Below are positions 6,896-14,733 of a DNA stretch of 22,220 bases, piece after piece; position 1 is the stretch's first letter, and every line of letters begins with the position of its first letter. This stretch comes from a virus. A program made the translations under genes and the position numbers. The stretch lies in IMG/VR virus record IMGVR_UViG_3300044729_003055, positions 1 to 22,220 of that record. One strand, given 5' to 3'. The notes under the pieces were generated by a model. The model saw only the letters and a program-made list of their open reading frames with translations, was not told the DNA's origin and searched no databases.

Positions 6896-7177
6896 ATGAA
6901 CGCATCCGCACCATCCAGCATCGACTCAAAGCAATACGACCGCTACGCCCTCAACCTCATCATCTCTGGAAGCTATGACGGAGAGGGAAATCCAGAGGCA
7001 TCGGTAGTGATGAATCTCACGCCGCTCCGCATCGAAGACGGCATGGTCGAGACCCAGCCCGCTCACGCGAAATCCATCCGCCTCGGCTCGCTCGCTCACG
7101 CCGACGAAGCTACCCTCGCATGCGTAGGCGCGATCCAAGCCGCCCTCCAACAATTCATCAGCGAGAAAGGACTCTGA
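6896..7177 (+). CDS. Small protein of unknown function in the fibre cluster
   Basis: 93 residues from ATG 6896. An upstream in-frame ATG at 6842 would overlap the previous gene by 34 bases and is less likely. The N-terminal half is beta-like (YDRYALNLIISGSYDGEG, ASVVMNLTPLRIEDG); the C-terminal half is helical (DEATLACVGAIQAALQQFIS). It sits between two fibre genes, separated by 3 bases from the next start. It may be a fibre chaperone or minor virion protein. Family not recognised. Confidence 0.65.
   Translation: MNASAPSSIDSKQYDRYALNLIISGSYDGEGNPEASVVMNLTPLRIEDGMVETQPAHAKSIRLGSLAHADEATLACVGAIQAALQQFISEKGL
7166..7171 (+). promoter_or_regulatory. Ribosome binding site of the repeat-rich fibre gene
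   Basis: AAAGGA, nine bases before ATG 7181 and inside the 3' end of the preceding gene. One of the few recognisable Shine-Dalgarno-like sites; it supports the start at 7181. Confidence 0.5.
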
Positions 7178-7180
7178 GCC

Positions 7181-8833
7181 ATGGCTACCGCACGCGCTAT
7201 CGCAAACGGCAACTGGTCCTCGACCAGCACATGGAACGGCGGTGTCCTCCCCGGCAACGGCGACACCGTTTATGCAAATGGATTCAATATCACCATAAAC
7301 CAAAACATCGACATCGGCGGAGTCAACAACCCAACGGTCAATGCCGGGTCTTTTGTAGCGGGGCAATGGTATGAAATCTTGAATGTTGGAACGACAAACT
7401 GGACAATAATCGGCGCAGCCTCAAACACCGCAGGCACCATATTCCTCGCCACCGGCGTAGGCTCGGGAACCGGCACCGCCCGCGCTCTCGCCACGCTCAC
7501 CACAGCCGCCAACACGCCCGCAGGCGCAGCGGCAGGCGGATCGTTTGCCATGTCCTCGCCCTTCGCCATCACCACCGACCTCCGCGCAGGCACAACGACC
7601 TGCTTGAGCGTCACCGGCGCGACCGCGCTAACACTCAACGGCCTGCGCGTCGTGGGAGGAACGATTGCCTCCGCGCATGCCTGCAACTACGCAGGCACCA
7701 CGACCTGCACGCTGGCCAATGCCACATTCACAGGCGGCAGCGCCAGCGCGGCCTTCGCCTTCAACAACGCCTCAACCGGCACGGTCAATGTCAGTGCAAG
7801 CTGCACCTTCACAGGCGGTGCGGGCGCTCCCGCCTTGAACAATTCCTCGACCGGCACCGTCAATGTCAGTGCAAGCTGCACCTTCACAGGCAGCAGCGCC
7901 TTGGCCTTCAACAACGCCTCAACCGGCACGGTCAATGTCAGTGCAAGCTGCACCTTCACAGGCGGCAGCGCCAGCGCGGTCTTCGCCTTCAACAACGCCT
8001 CAACCGGCACGGTCAATGTCAGTGCAAGCTGCACCTTCACAGGCGGCAGCGCCAGCGCGGCCTTCGCCTTCAACAACGCCTCAACCGGCACGGTCATCGT
8101 TACGCAAAGCACATTCACCGCATCGGCCTTCTCAAACGCCGTCTCGGCCACGAACACCGGAGCCGATGTCCGCTTGAGTGGCGACTTCCTCGACCACTGG
8201 AGCGGCTGGAAGGCCGTCAGCGGTGTCAAGTGGCGTCTCGGCACATCGCCCACGCTTGGACAGCACCGTTTTGCCCTCGCAGGCACGACCGACTCGTATT
8301 TCACCATGTATGGCGCAGACAACGGCTCATTCGGCAACCCCATCGCCGCTAATGTCCGCAGCGGCGTGAGCTACGGAGGCGGCAACCTCACCGGCACATG
8401 TGCAGTGCCAGCCGCAGGGTCAGTGGCTCTGGGCGTGCCAGTCGATGCGACTACAGGCACCGCAGTCCTCACGCCAGAATCCGTGTGGGGCGCGGCCACG
8501 CGCACGCTCACAGCAGGCGCAGGCATCAGCGCCTCGGATGTGTGGGACTACGCAACACGATCACTCACCACATCCAGCGGACCGACAGCCGTTGAAATCC
8601 GGCAAGAGATGGACACCAACTCGACCCAGCTTTCGGCCATCAAAGCCAAAACCGACAACCTGCCCGCCTCACCAGCAGCGACCGGAGACATCCCTACAGC
8701 CGCGCAGAACGCCACCGCCGTCTGGTCTAAACCGGCAAATGAATTGACGGTGGCAGACTCCATCGGTGAACGCGCCAAGCAACAAAGCACGGTAGCAATT
8801 ACTGGCGCTCAACTCGCAGCCGCCCTCAGCTAA
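7181..8833 (+). CDS. Repeat-rich tail fibre / receptor-binding protein
   Basis: 550 residues. The N-terminal segment (GNWSSTSTWNGGVLPGNGDT ... NGFNITINQNIDIG, 10-46) is of a type common at the start of phage fibre and beta-helix proteins. Residues about 54-101 form a widespread phage module (GSFVAGQWYEILNVGTTNW ... ATGVGSGTGTAR). Residues 182-310 consist of five near-identical 24-27-residue units (TFTGGSASA ... NNASTGTVNVSASC) compatible with turns of a beta-helix or stacked beta-sandwich. A distinct domain (about 325-395, LDHWSGWKAVSGVKWRLGT) and a helical Ala-rich tail follow. It is the most likely host-recognition protein in this part of the cluster. It ends in a TAATG overlap with the first lysis gene. 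Confidence 0.7.
   Translation: MATARAIANGNWSSTSTWNGGVLPGNGDTVYANGFNITINQNIDIGGVNNPTVNAGSFVAGQWYEILNVGTTNWTIIGAASNTAGTIFLATGVGSGTGTARALATLTTAANTPAGAAAGGSFAMSSPFAITTDLRAGTTTCLSVTGATALTLNGLRVVGGTIASAHACNYAGTTTCTLANATFTGGSASAAFAFNNASTGTVNVSASCTFTGGAGAPALNNSSTGTVNVSASCTFTGSSALAFNNASTGTVNVSASCTFTGGSASAVFAFNNASTGTVNVSASCTFTGGSASAAFAFNNASTGTVIVTQSTFTASAFSNAVSATNTGADVRLSGDFLDHWSGWKAVSGVKWRLGTSPTLGQHRFALAGTTDSYFTMYGADNGSFGNPIAANVRSGVSYGGGNLTGTCAVPAAGSVALGVPVDATTGTAVLTPESVWGAATRTLTAGAGISASDVWDYATRSLTTSSGPTAVEIRQEMDTNSTQLSAIKAKTDNLPASPAATGDIPTAAQNATAVWSKPANELTVADSIGERAKQQSTVAITGAQLAAALS
7724..8110 (+). repeat. Five in-frame tandem repeats of 72-81 bp in the fibre gene
   Basis: Units at 7724-7804 (81), 7805-7879 (75), 7880-7951 (72), 7952-8032 (81) and 8033-8110 (78), each starting at the codons for Thr-Phe-Thr. 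All lengths are multiples of three. The first, fourth and fifth units are almost identical at the DNA level; the second and third carry small in-frame deletions. High nucleotide identity indicates recent expansion or gene conversion. Confidence 0.85.
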
Positions 8834-9015
8834 TGGACACCCACCAAGCCACAGCCAGCTTCACCGGCCTCCTCGCCACCGCGACGGGGCTCACGGTGTC
8901 TATGCTGCCGGAGCTGGAAGCGTGGTTGCGTATAGCGTCCTTGCTCATCGGCTGCGCCGTCGGTCTCGCCTCCCTCTACGCCATCCTCAAAAACAGAAAA
9001 CACCCCCATGAATAA
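8833..9015 (+). CDS. Small membrane protein, probable holin
   Basis: 60 residues, ATG overlapping the previous stop (TAATG, 8831-8835). There is one clear membrane segment (IASLLIGCAVGLASLYAIL, about 34-52), a weaker hydrophobic stretch (FTGLLATATGLTVSML, 10-25), and a basic C-terminal tail (KNRKHPHE), as in small two-segment holins. Followed by a second membrane protein, a lipoprotein and a peptidoglycan enzyme, so a role in timing or permeabilising the inner membrane at lysis is likely. The holin call rests on size, topology and context. Confidence 0.6.
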   Translation: MDTHQATASFTGLLATATGLTVSMLPELEAWLRIASLLIGCAVGLASLYAILKNRKHPHE

Positions 9016-9175
9016 ATTCCTCTCGCACTTAAAACAACCGTCCACCTTTCGCGGTTTGGCCGTGCTCGGCGGCCTCGCTGGTTTGAGCCTTTCTCCCCAG
9101 CACTGGGAAAGTATTGGCAGCGCCGTGGCGGCGGTCATAGCCCTCATCGAGATTTTCCGCAACGAGAAGAAATGA
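9008..9175 (+). CDS. Second small membrane protein of the lysis cassette, holin/antiholin-like
   Basis: 55 residues, overlapping the preceding gene by 8 bases in another frame. The sequence MNKFLSHLKQPSTFRGLAV has a basic N-terminus, then two short hydrophobic segments (GLAVLGGLAGLSL and IGSAVAAVIALIEIF) and a charged end (RNEKK). This layout is common among small phage proteins annotated as holins. Two adjacent small membrane proteins could act as a holin/antiholin pair. Its stop overlaps the next start (ATGA at 9172-9175), implying coupled translation. Confidence 0.6.
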   Translation: MNKFLSHLKQPSTFRGLAVLGGLAGLSLSPQHWESIGSAVAAVIALIEIFRNEKK

Positions 9176-9339
9176 TCCCTCCCGCCCAGATCGTCACCGG
9201 CCTGCTCGCCACTGCCTTCTCCGTAGGAGCGATCCTGCTCCTCGGCGGGTGCAGCACGCTTGGCGTATCGCTCCAGACGGACTACGGGCAATTCAGCTAC
9301 ACGCTGCCGGAGCTGCCAAAGCCTACATCGAGCAAATGA
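9172..9339 (+). CDS. Small lipoprotein, candidate outer spanin
   Basis: 55 residues. A hydrophobic signal segment (VTGLLATAFSVGAILLLGGC, about 8-27) ends in a lipobox-like LGGC with the Cys at position 27, followed by a short 28-residue mature part (STLGVSLQTDYGQFSYTLPE) ending Pro/Lys-rich. In a lysis cassette this fits an outer-membrane lipoprotein such as an Rz1-type spanin that disrupts the outer membrane. No separate inner spanin is obvious, though the preceding membrane protein could serve. The lipobox implies a diderm host. Spanin function is inferred. Confidence 0.6.
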   Translation: MIPPAQIVTGLLATAFSVGAILLLGGCSTLGVSLQTDYGQFSYTLPELPKPTSSK

Positions 9340-9361
9340 CCCATAAATTTTAATCCTCCCG

Positions 9362-9910
9362 ATGCTCCCCCCGAGCCGCCCACAGCAAGCCAAGTCCAAG
9401 ACGCAAGCCCTGCTCACCAAGGCTCGCGTCGGCGATGAGGTCGCTCTGGTGGGCATTCGCGGGTATTACCGAGACACCATGGGAGTGTCGGGAAAGAACG
9501 ACCGAGGCATCTACGACGACGCGATTTTTCTCATCAGCCCAAACGCCTACGCCACCTTCAATGCGAATACCGATCCGTCGATCCGCCGCGCAGGCATCGC
9601 CGTTCTGAAGCCCGGCGTGCATCGCTACCGCAAAGGCAAGCACGGCCTCTCAAAACCCGGCGGCGGCTACCCCGCCCTGCGCCCCGCAAACCCCGCCGAG
9701 GAACTCCCCGTGACCCGTGACGGCCAAGGCGACAGCATGGGAACCGCCATCAACCTGCACAAAGGAGGCTACAACACTACGAGTTCGCTCGGCTGTCAGA
9801 CGATCCACCCCAGCCAATGGCCCGCGTTCGTCGCCCTCGTCTATTCCGAAATGAACCGCGCCGGTCAGAAGACAATCCCCTACCTGCTCGTCGAGGAGGG
9901 CAACGCATGA
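9362..9910 (+). CDS. L,D-transpeptidase-fold (YkuD-like) peptidoglycan enzyme, probable endolysin
   Basis: 182 residues. The C-terminal part carries INLHKGGYNTTSSLGCQTI (about 130-148), resembling the catalytic His ... Ser-x-Gly-Cys signature of YkuD-type enzymes, with candidate catalytic His133 and Cys145. The central part (VALVGIRGYYRDTMG, then GVHRYRKGKHG) fits the beta-rich core. No signal peptide is seen, so it would need a holin to reach the periplasm. It follows the membrane and lipoprotein genes, which supports a lytic role by cutting (or remodelling) peptide cross-links rather than acting as a lysozyme. Cleavage versus transpeptidation cannot be told from sequence. No Shine-Dalgarno sequence precedes the start. 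Confidence 0.65.
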   Translation: MLPPSRPQQAKSKTQALLTKARVGDEVALVGIRGYYRDTMGVSGKNDRGIYDDAIFLISPNAYATFNANTDPSIRRAGIAVLKPGVHRYRKGKHGLSKPGGGYPALRPANPAEELPVTRDGQGDSMGTAINLHKGGYNTTSSLGCQTIHPSQWPAFVALVYSEMNRAGQKTIPYLLVEEGNA

Positions 9911-10152
9911 GCCGCCTGCGCAAACCCAAAACCTCCCCACCGAAAGACCGCGAGGCCATCATGCTCCAGGTGCGCTCCTTGCTTGCCGAGCATTTCGATG
10001 TCGGCATTGCCGTGGTGAGTTGGGAGGACGAAGGCACGACCTACTACATGGACATAAAGTATGGCAACGACTACGCAGCGAAATCTCTCTGCCGCGAAGC
10101 CGAAGACATGCTGTGGCCCTACGAAGACGACGAGGAGGACGACGACGAATGA
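9907..10152 (+). CDS. Small acidic protein, unknown function
   Basis: 81 residues from ATG 9907, which overlaps the endolysin stop by four bases. An upstream in-frame ATG at 9817 would lie wholly inside the endolysin gene and is rejected. The protein has a basic N-terminus (MSRLRKPKTSPPKDRE), a compact alpha/beta middle (AEHFDVGIAVVSWEDEGTTY, AAKSLCREAEDMLW), and a strikingly acidic C-terminus (EDDEEDDDE). It ends in an ATGA overlap with the phosphoesterase gene. An acidic tail can mimic nucleic acid or bind a basic partner, but no function can be assigned. Confidence 0.7.
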   Translation: MSRLRKPKTSPPKDREAIMLQVRSLLAEHFDVGIAVVSWEDEGTTYYMDIKYGNDYAAKSLCREAEDMLWPYEDDEEDDDE

Positions 10153-11135
10153 AAACCAACAAACTGCAAAACATCGTTCACGCAAGCCAAGTCACCGCCG
10201 CACAGAACGAAGCCGCACAAGCCCGCTCCCAGCTCGAAGCCGAGCGCCGCGCCCACGCCGAAACGATCAAGGCTCTGGAGCGTTCGCGTTTCACCAAAGC
10301 CCCGCGCAAGGTCACGCCCGCCACATCGAAGGCCGGAACCGGCGACATCATCGAAGTCATTTTCTCCGATGTCCACGGCAACAAGCACGACCCCGCCGCG
10401 ATGGCTGCTTTCCTCGGCGATCTCAAATCCCTCAACCCCGACCGACTCATCATCGGCGGCGATTTCATCGACTGCGGCGGCTTCCTCGCCGAACACCACA
10501 CGCTCGGCTATGTCGCCGAGACCGAAGATTCCTACGAGGACGACATCGCCGTTGCCAACAGCCTCCTCGACCAAATCCTCGCCGCCGCCTCACCCTCCGA
10601 AGTGCATTACATCGAAGGCAACCACGAATGGCGCGTCGAGCGGTGGGCGCTCACCCAACGCCTCGCGCACCACAAAGACACCGACCTGCTTCGCCGCACC
10701 TTCTGCCCCGAGCATGTCCTCCGGCTCAAAGACCGAGGCATCCGCTATTATCACCAGGGCAAAACCCACGGCGATTGCGACACGCCAGGCTGGGTCAAAA
10801 TCGACAAGGCTTTTTTCGTTCACAAGATCAGCAACGCCCGCGACGCCGCCGGACAAGCCATGGCCAAGGCCGCTGCAAACATCGTCTTCTTCGATACCCA
10901 CCGCGCCGCCTACAAGCCCATGCACCTCCCCGGCGTCGGTCTCATTTCCGCATGGAACCCCGGCTGCCTGTGCAAACGCCAGCCCCTTTACGCTAACACC
11001 CGCCCCACCGAGTGGACGCACGGCTACCTCGTCCGCTTCATCAGCAAAAAGACCGGCAACTTCCAGATGGTGAATGTCACCATCAACGAAGGCACCAGCT
11101 ACGCCAGCCTCCTCCTCAAACCTAAGTCCGCATGA
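10149..11135 (+). CDS. Calcineurin-like metallophosphoesterase with N-terminal coiled coil
   Basis: 328 residues from ATG 10149, overlapping the previous stop; a longer frame from 10020 is only read-through of the preceding gene. Metal-binding motifs in family order: SDVHGN (73-78), GGDFIDCGG (103-111), GNHEW (157-161), and later His-containing stretches (FFVHKIS and FFDTHR) that may complete the two-metal site. Residues about 15-48 are a charged Ala/Glu/Arg-rich helix likely to form a coiled coil. The family includes protein phosphatases, nucleotidases and nucleases; this sequence does not separate them. Its place in a late operon suggests a substrate produced during infection. Stop and next start overlap (ATGA, 11132-11135). 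Confidence 0.8.
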   Translation: MKTNKLQNIVHASQVTAAQNEAAQARSQLEAERRAHAETIKALERSRFTKAPRKVTPATSKAGTGDIIEVIFSDVHGNKHDPAAMAAFLGDLKSLNPDRLIIGGDFIDCGGFLAEHHTLGYVAETEDSYEDDIAVANSLLDQILAAASPSEVHYIEGNHEWRVERWALTQRLAHHKDTDLLRRTFCPEHVLRLKDRGIRYYHQGKTHGDCDTPGWVKIDKAFFVHKISNARDAAGQAMAKAAANIVFFDTHRAAYKPMHLPGVGLISAWNPGCLCKRQPLYANTRPTEWTHGYLVRFISKKTGNFQMVNVTINEGTSYASLLLKPKSA

Positions 11136-11620
11136 ACAAACTCGCCGCCATCGCCCTCAAGCACAAAGCCCTCAAATACGGCATCCCTCCGAACCAAGGC
11201 TGGCTCACCCGCCAGCAAGCCGCCCGCCAACTCGGCTGCCCCGAGCGCAATGTCCACGACCTCCTGCGCGACGCCATAGAAGCCCGCGACATCGAGACCA
11301 AAAAATTCAGCGATTGGGACGCCGCCACCATGCGCCCCGTGCAAGTCACCTGCTACCGCATCATCGAGCCCGGCACCCCAAAGCCCGCCAAATCCTCTGC
11401 CAAGTTGTCGGAAAAAAGCCCACAAGTTTCTGACAAAACCCCCGACTCCATCCCCGGCATTCCCGACGATCTTCTGCCCAAGGTGCGAGACAAAATCCTC
11501 GCCCACCCGCACAAAACAGCCAGCGCAATCAAAGACCTGTTTTCCACAAACAACCGCATGCGCCTGAGCGTAGCAGCGATCCGCAGCCTACTTGACAAGC
11601 CTCCGCAGAATAGAAGGTAG
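11132..11620 (+). CDS. Helix-turn-helix-like protein, possible late regulator
   Basis: 162 residues. Residues 23-55 (GWLTRQQAARQLGCPERNV, then HDLLRDAIEARDIET) look like a helix-turn-helix or winged-helix domain of the kind that checks a DNA sequence; residue 63 onward gives short strands (MRPVQVTCYRIIEPG). A Lys/Ser/Pro linker (about 82-108) leads to a second helical domain (LLPKVRDKILAHPHKTASAI ... LSVAAIRSLLDKP), which may also be HTH-like. DNA binding is inferred from fold only. Neighbours are the phosphoesterase (ATGA overlap) and the nozzle gene, whose ATG directly follows this stop. Confidence 0.6.
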   Translation: MNKLAAIALKHKALKYGIPPNQGWLTRQQAARQLGCPERNVHDLLRDAIEARDIETKKFSDWDAATMRPVQVTCYRIIEPGTPKPAKSSAKLSEKSPQVSDKTPDSIPGIPDDLLPKVRDKILAHPHKTASAIKDLFSTNNRMRLSVAAIRSLLDKPPQNRR

Positions 11621-13507
11621 ATGCCAGACGATCAGACCATAGTAGAAGGCGACGCCGGATTCCTCGGCATGGCCAGCCGCTTAAACCCGCTGCAACTCCA
11701 GCCGGGCATGGTCCAGTATTGCGAAAACATGCGACTCGACCGAGGCGTCGCCCAGACGCGCAAAGGCGCGAAGCGACTCGGCGATGGCATCTCCGCAGGC
11801 ACGCAGCCTCTCACTCTGCCCTTCGTGCTGGATGCCAATGCCCGCGTGCGCACGATCTACAGCGGCGGCATCTTCGCCAGCGGCGTTTTCTCCTCGCCAA
11901 ATTACGACGATGAAAATGAATACATCGTCCTCTGCGGGCCGAGCTCGGCTTTTCTCTACCGGCAGGACGAAGCTATCGAAGAGATAAGCTATCCATCTGA
12001 TGAGACTATCGACCCCTCGGATAGTGTCTCAACAATCCAGGCGTTCAACCGCTTCTACCTCCTGCGCGAGGCCGACATGACGCTTCCGGCGTGGGATTGG
12101 AAATACACCACCGCCAGCGGCATCGCAGTCTCTGGCACCACGGCCACCGTCCACATTACCGCCCATGGCCTCGCGGCCGGACAGCGCGTGCGGATCGAGG
12201 AGGGGAGCCAAGCGGCATTCCAAGGGCATGAGTATGACATCCTCACCGCTACCACAAATTCCTTCACCGTCGCCGTGCCTGCTGGCACTGCGCCGGATGT
12301 CTCCGCCGACATCGCAATCCGCCGAGTAAAGCCCCCGCTGTGGTGGGATGGCTCGACCGCAGAGTTTCAACGCGCCGCCTCGGGCGTGCCTGCCGAGGGC
12401 GTGACCTTCAAGACCCTGCGCTCCACTGGCTGGGCCAGCTATATCGGAAACAGACTCTGGATCCCCGATGGCCGCGACACCGTGGCCGTCTCGGATGTTC
12501 TCGACCCCGACCTCTACGACCCTTTTTTCCAATCCTTCCGCGCCAACCAGGGTAGCAACGACTACCTCGTCGCCATTCACCCATGGGTCGAAGGCCAAGC
12601 GCTGGTCTTCCTACGCAACTCGATCTGGCTGGCCAACCTCACCGACACAAGCAATGCGACGGGAGACACCTTCACGGTGGACTCCGCTGTGTCCCGCCTC
12701 ACGCTCCTCACCGACGAGATCGGCTGCGTAGCCCGCCGCTCGATCCAGACGGCCGGTCAGTTTGTATTCTTTCTCTCCGACGCCGGAGTTTACCGCCTAG
12801 ACACCCAGCTCGACCTAAAGCTCCGAGCCAACACCCAGCCGCTCTCGGACCCCATTGCCGACCAACTTGACGAGATCAATACCGACTACGCGCACCTTGC
12901 CGTAGGCCGTTGGTGGAACAACCGCTACTACCTCGCCGTGCCCATCGGCGAGAACGCCACGGCAAACAACACGCTCTTCCTGTGGAACGCGCTCAACTCG
13001 CAATGGGAAAGCCGCGACACCTACGCCATCAACCTCGACGAGCTACTGGTCGCCGCCTACTCCAGCCAACGCCGACTCTTCGCTGCCAGCCGCGCCGGAA
13101 CGCTCTTCCTGCTCGATGAACTCGACTACGGAGACGAAGTGCCCTACGCAAACGCGCAAGACCTCTACACCGAAATCCCCTCCGAACTCATCACCCGCCG
13201 CTACGGCTGGGGGAGCCTCAATACCAAACGCCTCACCCGAGCCAAAGCCAGCGTGCTCCTGCCAGACGCCTCCGCCTGCACGCTCGATGCCGTGACTACT
13301 GACTACGACGCCGACTTCCAGATCGCCTCACTCACAAACACCACCGGCGACGAGGAGGACTACACGCTGAAAGCCCCCCTGCGCTGCAAAGCCACCGGCC
13401 TTGACCTCCGATTCCGCACGCAAAGCGGCCGACCCATCCTGCGTCAAATCAGCGCCGAAGCAACCCGCTCCGGCTTCGACCCTACCGAAACCCGCACCCT
13501 TAATTAA
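11621..13507 (+). CDS. Tail nozzle / hub-like structural protein
   Basis: 628 residues, start immediately after the previous stop with a weak GAAGG three bases upstream. The N-terminus (GMASRLNPLQLQPGMVQYCE, then NMRLDRGVAQTRKGAKRL) and repeated beta segments such as WASYIGNRLWIPDGRDTVAV and QFVFFLSDAGVYRLDTQ match the large beta-propeller-like nozzle/hub proteins of podoviruses, which close the tail tip and open during DNA ejection. Residues about 165-234 (GTTATVHITAHGLAAGQRVR ... TNSFTVAVPAG) are an inserted beta domain of a type common in phage tail proteins, resembling the FCCH fold. Function is inferred from size, style and position; a T7 gp12 or P22 gp10 analogue is the closest expectation. 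Confidence 0.65.
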   Translation: MPDDQTIVEGDAGFLGMASRLNPLQLQPGMVQYCENMRLDRGVAQTRKGAKRLGDGISAGTQPLTLPFVLDANARVRTIYSGGIFASGVFSSPNYDDENEYIVLCGPSSAFLYRQDEAIEEISYPSDETIDPSDSVSTIQAFNRFYLLREADMTLPAWDWKYTTASGIAVSGTTATVHITAHGLAAGQRVRIEEGSQAAFQGHEYDILTATTNSFTVAVPAGTAPDVSADIAIRRVKPPLWWDGSTAEFQRAASGVPAEGVTFKTLRSTGWASYIGNRLWIPDGRDTVAVSDVLDPDLYDPFFQSFRANQGSNDYLVAIHPWVEGQALVFLRNSIWLANLTDTSNATGDTFTVDSAVSRLTLLTDEIGCVARRSIQTAGQFVFFLSDAGVYRLDTQLDLKLRANTQPLSDPIADQLDEINTDYAHLAVGRWWNNRYYLAVPIGENATANNTLFLWNALNSQWESRDTYAINLDELLVAAYSSQRRLFAASRAGTLFLLDELDYGDEVPYANAQDLYTEIPSELITRRYGWGSLNTKRLTRAKASVLLPDASACTLDAVTTDYDADFQIASLTNTTGDEEDYTLKAPLRCKATGLDLRFRTQSGRPILRQISAEATRSGFDPTETRTLN

Positions 13508-13509
13508 CC

Positions 13510-14733
13510 ATGGCCACTATTACCAAAGGCAAAACCTTCACCAACGGCGAACTCGTTACGCCTCAGAAACTTCACGAACTCGTCGATTTTGGCTCGGTGT
13601 CAAACATCGTCAACGCCGACATCTCCGCCGGTGCGGCCATCGCTGATACGAAACTTGCGCAGATCACCACGGCAGGGAAGGTAGCCAACTCGGCAACCAC
13701 TGCTACAAACGCCAGCACGGCCAATGCCATTGTGGCTCGCGATGGAAGCGGGAATTTTAGCGCAGGCACCATCACGGCCAACTTGACCGGGAATGTGACT
13801 GGGAATGCCAGCACGGCGACGACAGCAACGACAGCGGCGGCCTGCTCTGGAAATGCCGCTACGGCAACAACTCTGCAAACGGCCCGCACAATCAACGGCG
13901 TTTCTTTTAATGGGTCGGCCAATATCACCGTCACCGCCACCCCAGACGCGCACACGCACGACGACCGCTATTACACAGAGTCCGAGATGAACACTCTGCT
14001 TGCCGGTAAGCAGGCGTCTGGCTCTTATGCCGCTGCCACGCATACGCATTCCGCCGACGACATTACCAGTGGGACTCTTGCAAACGCCCGCACCACAGCT
14101 ACAAGTAATAATACAGTCAACGCTATCGTTGCAAGAGATGCCTCAGGTAATTTTTCGGCTAGAACTATTACTGCGTTAAGTTGTAATTTAGAAACCGCTA
14201 ACGCTACCAACCAACTCCGCATATACCCAGATGGCACGGGAAAAAAATTTTTTGATGCAAGGCCAGGAAACATAACTGTTTTTAAAGATGCTACGGTATC
14301 AGATAGCGCGATTTTAACTTTAGGTTGCAGTTTTGAATCTTCTTCTGGAACAAATTTTGTTAATTTTAATAGAAACTACTCATTTATTGGGTCAATTAGT
14401 CAATCGGGCACAAGCAGCGTCGCCTACAACACCACCTCTGACTATCGCCTCAAAACCAACATCGAGCCACTAACAGACGCTCTAAGTCGGTTGCGCCAAA
14501 TTCCGGCCCATCGGTTCAACTGGATTGCTGACGAAAACGGTCCCAAGGTCGATGGCTTCCTAGCCCACGAAGCCCAAGCCGTTGTGCCCGAAGCCGTCAC
14601 CGGCACCAAGGACGCCGTGGATGCAGATGGCAAGCCAATCTACCAAGGCATCGACCAATCTAAGCTCGTCCCTCTCCTCGTCGCCGCCGTCCAAGAACTC
14701 GCCGCCCGCGTCGCCGCCCTCGAAGCCAAATGA
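13510..14733 (+). CDS. Tail fibre with C-terminal S74 intramolecular chaperone
   Basis: 407 residues. The N-terminal 50 residues are a possible attachment domain; 50-130 is Ala/Thr/Asn-rich repetitive fibre sequence (GNVTGNASTATTATT); DAHTHDDRYYTESEMNTLL and THTHSADDITSG (about 145-195) are HxH-type fibre repeats. The C-terminal ~110 residues match the endosialidase chaperone (Peptidase_S74): SDYRLKTNI with the Ser310-Lys315 dyad expected to self-cleave after trimerisation, VDGFLAHEAQAVVPEAV, and the final coiled coil SKLVPLLVAAVQEL. The chaperone is usually released, leaving a mature fibre of about 309 residues. A low-GC patch lies at 14100-14410. The stop overlaps the SET gene start (ATGA). 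Confidence 0.85.
   Translation: MATITKGKTFTNGELVTPQKLHELVDFGSVSNIVNADISAGAAIADTKLAQITTAGKVANSATTATNASTANAIVARDGSGNFSAGTITANLTGNVTGNASTATTATTAAACSGNAATATTLQTARTINGVSFNGSANITVTATPDAHTHDDRYYTESEMNTLLAGKQASGSYAAATHTHSADDITSGTLANARTTATSNNTVNAIVARDASGNFSARTITALSCNLETANATNQLRIYPDGTGKKFFDARPGNITVFKDATVSDSAILTLGCSFESSSGTNFVNFNRNYSFIGSISQSGTSSVAYNTTSDYRLKTNIEPLTDALSRLRQIPAHRFNWIADENGPKVDGFLAHEAQAVVPEAVTGTKDAVDADGKPIYQGIDQSKLVPLLVAAVQELAARVAALEAK

Noticed and set aside
7724-8110. Repeats considered as a CRISPR array
   Set aside because: Units are contiguous, in frame, vary by multiples of three, lack unique spacers and encode a fibre.
9817-10148. Upstream starts (9817 for the small acidic protein, 10020 for the phosphoesterase)
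   Set aside because: Both extensions lie wholly inside the preceding genes in other frames; the ATGA overlaps at 9907 and 10149 are the natural starts.
13500-13507. Eight-base palindrome TTAATTAA before the S74 fibre gene
   Set aside because: It contains the stop codon of the nozzle gene and occurs only once; nothing suggests an operator.
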